Assembly: GCA_035282865.1 (NCBI GenBank)
Contig: DATEVB010000155.1
Coordinates: 1 to 7,379, forward strand
Source: UBA4744 sp035282865
GTDB taxonomy: Bacteria; Actinomycetota; Acidimicrobiia; Spongiisociales; UBA4744
DNA: 7,379 nt
Direction of reading: 5' to 3'
In this document: one piece after another, positions 6,247 to 7,379 of the stretch
Numbering within the stretch: position 1 is the first letter of the stretch
Layout: every line of letters begins with the position of its first letter
Program-made: the position numbers and the translations under genes
The notes under the pieces: model-generated
Databases searched by the model: none
What the model was told of the DNA's origin: nothing
What the model saw: only the letters and a program-made list of their open reading frames with translations

Positions 6247-7379
6247 ATGCCTTGGAAACAGACGGGCCACCCAACCGTCCAGAAGCAGCGCGAACGATGG
6301 GTTGTGCGCGTTCCTGGCATCGACACTGAGACCGGAAGACGTCAACCACGACAGCTCGGCACCTTCAGGTCCCGCCGCGCAGCGCAATCGGCAGCCACAT
6401 CTTTCGCGGCGTCAGGCGACATCGCGTCTGATCGGGGGACCGTTGCTCGCCTCGTAGATCGGTGGGTAGCCGGCAAGATCGACGTGTCGAACAAGACACG
6501 GCAGCAGTACCAATGGGCGGCTGGCCACATCAAGACCGGCCTGGGTGGGATCCGTGCCGACCAAGTTGAAAGAGACGACATCGCGCGATGGCTTGAGGGT
6601 CTCGCGGCAGAAGGTCGGCTTTCGCGTCGCAGCATCCAGATCATCCGAATGGTGTTGCGAGCTGCCCTCGACGACGCGGTGGCCATAGGAGAGCTTCGTC
6701 GCAATCCAGCTGCTCGTGTGGCAATGCCACGACAAGTGTCCAAACCTGCTCCCGAACGAGACACTGAGGTGTGGACTGAATCCCAGATTCAGCGTTTCTT
6801 CGAGACAATCAGGGGACACCGCTGGGAAGGGCCTCTCCGGTTGGCAGTGCTTTACGGCCTTCGACGAAGCGAGCTTCTCGGCCTGCGATGGGCTGCGGTA
6901 AGCCTGAGAAAGGGAGCAGTCCGCATTGAACGTGGAGTGGTCGACGTGGCTGGTCGGCCGGAGTGGAGCGACGGCAAGAATGAGCGGTCTCGCCGAACGA
7001 TCCCGATCGACGACGAGACAGCCGCCGCCCTGACCAGTCATCGAAGGCTCCAGGCGATGGAACGGCTGGCCGCCGGGCCTCAGTGGGAAGACAACGACCT
7101 GGTCTTAGCGACAAGGGCTGGCCGTGTCGTGTCGCCCCGCAACTTCGACACGACCTTTGCTCGACTGGTTGCTAAGGCGGATGTCCCGCGGCTGTCATCG
7201 CATGGACTTCGGCACACCGCCGCAACACACATGGTCCGCCACGCCTCAGACATCGGAGAGATCAGAGCAGCAGCCGACATTCTCGGGCATAGTCCCGACA
7301 TGCTGATGAAGACCTACGCACATGTCCTCCCCGAATCCGCGCGGACCGTCACCGAGAAGATCGCCAAACGAGGTTCCAC
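6247..7379 (+). CDS. Tyrosine recombinase / integrase of a tRNA-associated element (3' end cut by window)
   Basis: Frame 1 opens after a TAA at 6235-6237; the first ATG is 6247 and the frame is open to the window end, giving 377 residues. The N-terminus (about 15-55, with RWVVRVPGIDTETG) looks like an arm-site-binding domain. Residues about 66-160 form the helical core-binding domain. The catalytic domain from about 172 has the full set: Arg206 in YGLRRSELLGLRW, Lys244 in SDGKNERSRRTIPI, His319 and Arg322 in HGLRHTAATH, His348 in LGHS, and nucleophile Tyr357 in TYAHVLP. Only the C-terminal tail is missing. The enzyme would integrate and excise a mobile element by recombination at the adjacent tRNA-Arg. 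No good ribosome binding site precedes ATG 6247. CGA arginine codons are frequent, unlike in metH, consistent with foreign origin. Confidence 0.93.
   Translation, partial: MPWKQTGHPTVQKQRERWVVRVPGIDTETGRRQPRQLGTFRSRRAAQSAATSFAASGDIASDRGTVARLVDRWVAGKIDVSNKTRQQYQWAAGHIKTGLGGIRADQVERDDIARWLEGLAAEGRLSRRSIQIIRMVLRAALDDAVAIGELRRNPAARVAMPRQVSKPAPERDTEVWTESQIQRFFETIRGHRWEGPLRLAVLYGLRRSELLGLRWAAVSLRKGAVRIERGVVDVAGRPEWSDGKNERSRRTIPIDDETAAALTSHRRLQAMERLAAGPQWEDNDLVLATRAGRVVSPRNFDTTFARLVAKADVPRLSSHGLRHTAATHMVRHASDIGEIRAAADILGHSPDMLMKTYAHVLPESARTVTEKIAKRGS

Overview
The window is high-GC DNA from one bacterial chromosome. Its most likely source is an actinobacterium, possibly an acidimicrobiia-like lineage. 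This rests on the GC-rich codon use, the style of the MetH activation domain and the tRNAs lacking an encoded CCA end. The taxonomic placement is inference.

Left part (1-656). The plus strand opens with the last 35 codons of a probable zinc-dependent peptidase of the MtfA/M90 type. About 325 bases without a convincing gene follow, ending in five 7-bp tandem repeats just before a tRNA-Ser(GCU). A short convergent spacer lies between this tRNA and the next gene.

Central part (657-5990, minus strand). One transcription unit reads right to left: a SAM-I (S-box) riboswitch, cobalamin-dependent methionine synthase metH (1152 aa, all domains present), a collapsed DUF885-family gene, and a squalene-cyclase-like alpha/alpha-toroid protein of unknown function. 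The riboswitch ends just before metH. An 8-bp hairpin arm can pair with the metH Shine-Dalgarno sequence, and a competing hairpin overlaps both that arm and riboswitch helix P1. This predicts translational repression of metH when its downstream product SAM is abundant. The DUF885 gene keeps about 150 N-terminal and 60 C-terminal codons in different frames and has lost the middle of the protein.

Right part (6000-7379, plus strand). tRNA-Arg(ACG) is followed by a long hairpin, a pair of 8-bp direct repeats and a tyrosine recombinase with all catalytic residues, cut by the window end. This is the classic layout of the left edge of an element integrated at a tRNA 3' end, so cargo should lie beyond the right edge.

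No complete novel multi-gene system is visible. The most informative items are the metH RNA switch, the collapsed DUF885 gene, the uncharacterised toroid protein beside metH, and the island boundary.
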